This document shows positions 63,388 to 64,000 of a DNA stretch of 64,000 nucleotides, one piece after another. Within the stretch, counting starts at the first letter, position 1. Every line of letters starts with the position of its first letter. The notes beneath the pieces were generated by a model. The model saw nothing but the letters and a program-made list of their open reading frames with translations. It had not been told where the DNA came from and did no database searches. Both the position numbers and the translations under genes were made by a program. Origin of the DNA: Burkholderia multivorans ATCC BAA-247 (lineage in GTDB: Bacteria; Pseudomonadota; Gammaproteobacteria; Burkholderiales; Burkholderiaceae); NCBI RefSeq assembly GCF_000959525.1, contig NZ_CP009830.1:62001-126000 (forward strand), given 5' to 3'.

Positions 63388-63441
63388 ATGGTATGCCATC
63401 TTATGGGCTACAACAATGGACGCTGTATTATGGAATACCAT
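63388..63441. promoter_or_regulatory. Paired palindromes upstream of the flavin reductase gene
   Basis: ATGGTATGCCAT (63388-63399) and ATGGAATACCAT (63430-63441) share ATGG-N4-CCAT and are exactly 42 bp apart, four helical turns. They lie 39 and 81 bp upstream of the flavin reductase ATG. They are probable operators for one or both FCD-type GntR regulators that flank the operon. Confidence 0.65.
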
Positions 63442-63463
63442 GAGTCGAATCGGCACACAAAAC

Positions 63464-63496
63464 AAAAGGCCGCCGGCAAGTTTGCCGACGGCCTTT
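63464..63496 (-). terminator. Rho-independent terminator of the gntR gene
   Basis: On the minus strand AAAGGCCG-T-CGGCAA and TTGCCG-G-CGGCCTTT form a long stem with one mismatch, followed by TGTTTTGT. It lies 42 bp after the stop of the GntR gene at the window edge. The stem also carries Ts in the other direction, so it may work both ways. Confidence 0.78.
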
Positions 63497-63537
63497 CGTG
63501 GTGAATCGCGCGTATCGACGCCCGCGCCGGCGTGTCG

Positions 63538-64000
63538 TCAACGGTCGTCGACGGCCTCGTCCTGCTGCTGCGCGAGCGCGGACTGCGCCAGCTCGGAAAC
63601 GCGCTTGATGTGCGCCGCCGACGCCGCCGCGGCCGCGTCGCCATCGCGCCGCTCGATCGCGTCGAGCAGGCGGTTCATCTCCGTATTGGAATCGCTGCCG
63701 CGCCCCGGCATTGCGATGGTCAGCGCACGCAGCCGATTGATGCGCGCATTCAGCGTCTTAACGACCGTCAGCGACACGTGTTTGCCCGCCGCCTCGAACA
63801 GCGCTTCATAGAAGCGTTCGGTGTATTCGAGCACGCGCGGCAGATCTTCCTTCTCGAACGCATCCTCGATCACCGCGCGAATTTCGCGCAGTCGCTGCAC
63901 GACTTCGGGCGTCGCGCCCTCCGCGCACGCGCGCGCCGCATTGGCTTCGAGCAGCCCGCGCAGTTCGTAAATCTCGCCGACCTGCCCCGGATCGAGCCGC
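63538..64000 (-). CDS. GntR-family FCD regulator, N-terminus beyond the window
   Basis: About 154 C-terminal residues are visible; the frame runs open through base 64000 (it reads ...GQVGEIYELRGLLEANAARA), so the DNA-binding domain is off the edge. The FCD motifs EIYELRGLLE and FYEALFEAAGKH match the paralogue at 57523-58230, and LNARINRLRALTIA is nearly identical. It is transcribed toward the flavin reductase/ABC operon and probably regulates it through the paired palindromes. Confidence 0.88.
   Translation of the reverse strand, partial: RLDPGQVGEIYELRGLLEANAARACAEGATPEVVQRLREIRAVIEDAFEKEDLPRVLEYTERFYEALFEAAGKHVSLTVVKTLNARINRLRALTIAMPGRGSDSNTEMNRLLDAIERRDGDAAAAASAAHIKRVSELAQSALAQQQDEAVDDR

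Noticed and set aside
60959-63811. 950-residue plus-strand open frame opposite the binding protein and flavin reductase genes
   Set aside because: It spans the antisense of two well-supported genes and their gaps, is low-complexity Arg-rich, and no motif or ribosome site supports it.
1-64000. CRISPR arrays, tRNA or rRNA genes, complete insertion sequences, attachment sites
   Set aside because: I looked for regular spaced repeats, cloverleaf-like and ribosomal segments, and transposase motifs on both strands and found none convincing.

Overview
The window is 64 kb of dense, very GC-rich bacterial DNA. Many LysR regulators, two OmpC-type porins with the usual 'AQSSVTLYG' mature start, pirin/WrbA pairs and abundant aromatic and acid-sugar catabolism point to a Burkholderia (cepacia-complex-like) secondary replicon; this is inference from gene content. 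I see no rRNA, tRNA, CRISPR array, complete insertion sequence or replication gene.

Left part (1-12.5 kb): the end of a sodium:solute symporter with its DUF3311 partner, a LysR/pirin/WrbA group, an LrgAB pair, and a decayed copy of an aromatic ring-cleavage cluster in which only maleylacetate reductase is still open (6.1-7.8 kb). Next come a TetR-Ohr-hydrolase operon with matching operators, and an exporter-type ABC protein.

Aromatic block (12.5-24 kb): a porin, then the hydroquinone/hydroxyquinol operon hapCDEFG plus YciI and Rieske-ferredoxin genes, all on the minus strand, with its LysR regulator and an MFS transporter. HapCD opens hydroquinone to 4-hydroxymuconic semialdehyde, HapE oxidises that to maleylacetate, HapG makes maleylacetate from hydroxyquinol, and HapF reduces maleylacetate to 3-oxoadipate. 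The enzymes that would produce hydroquinone are not in the window. The block ends with an ABC-transporter remnant and a second porin.

Middle (24.5-50 kb): a Liv-type binding protein, a small HTH protein, a 1023-residue FAD/Fe-S dehydrogenase with a divergent LysR gene, an RpiR/EamA/ketopantoate-reductase-like group, a lower-GC patch (EamA exporter, MocR regulator and a DUF1016 nuclease remnant), an IclR/AroE-like/MHS-transporter group, a chemoreceptor, a Tat-exported phosphoesterase, a GlxA-type regulator with an MFS/AhpD-like/cupin run, and an SDR/LysR pair.

Right part (49-64 kb): a dimethylsulfone monooxygenase/FMN reductase pair (sfnG-msuE) behind a consensus sigma-54 promoter; a D-threonate/D-erythronate operon (KdgT-type permease, DUF1537 kinase, PdxA2, DeoR regulator); a MerR/hydrolase divergon; and a polyamine-type ABC importer with a two-domain flavin reductase, flanked by two related FCD-type GntR regulators, the second cut by the window edge.
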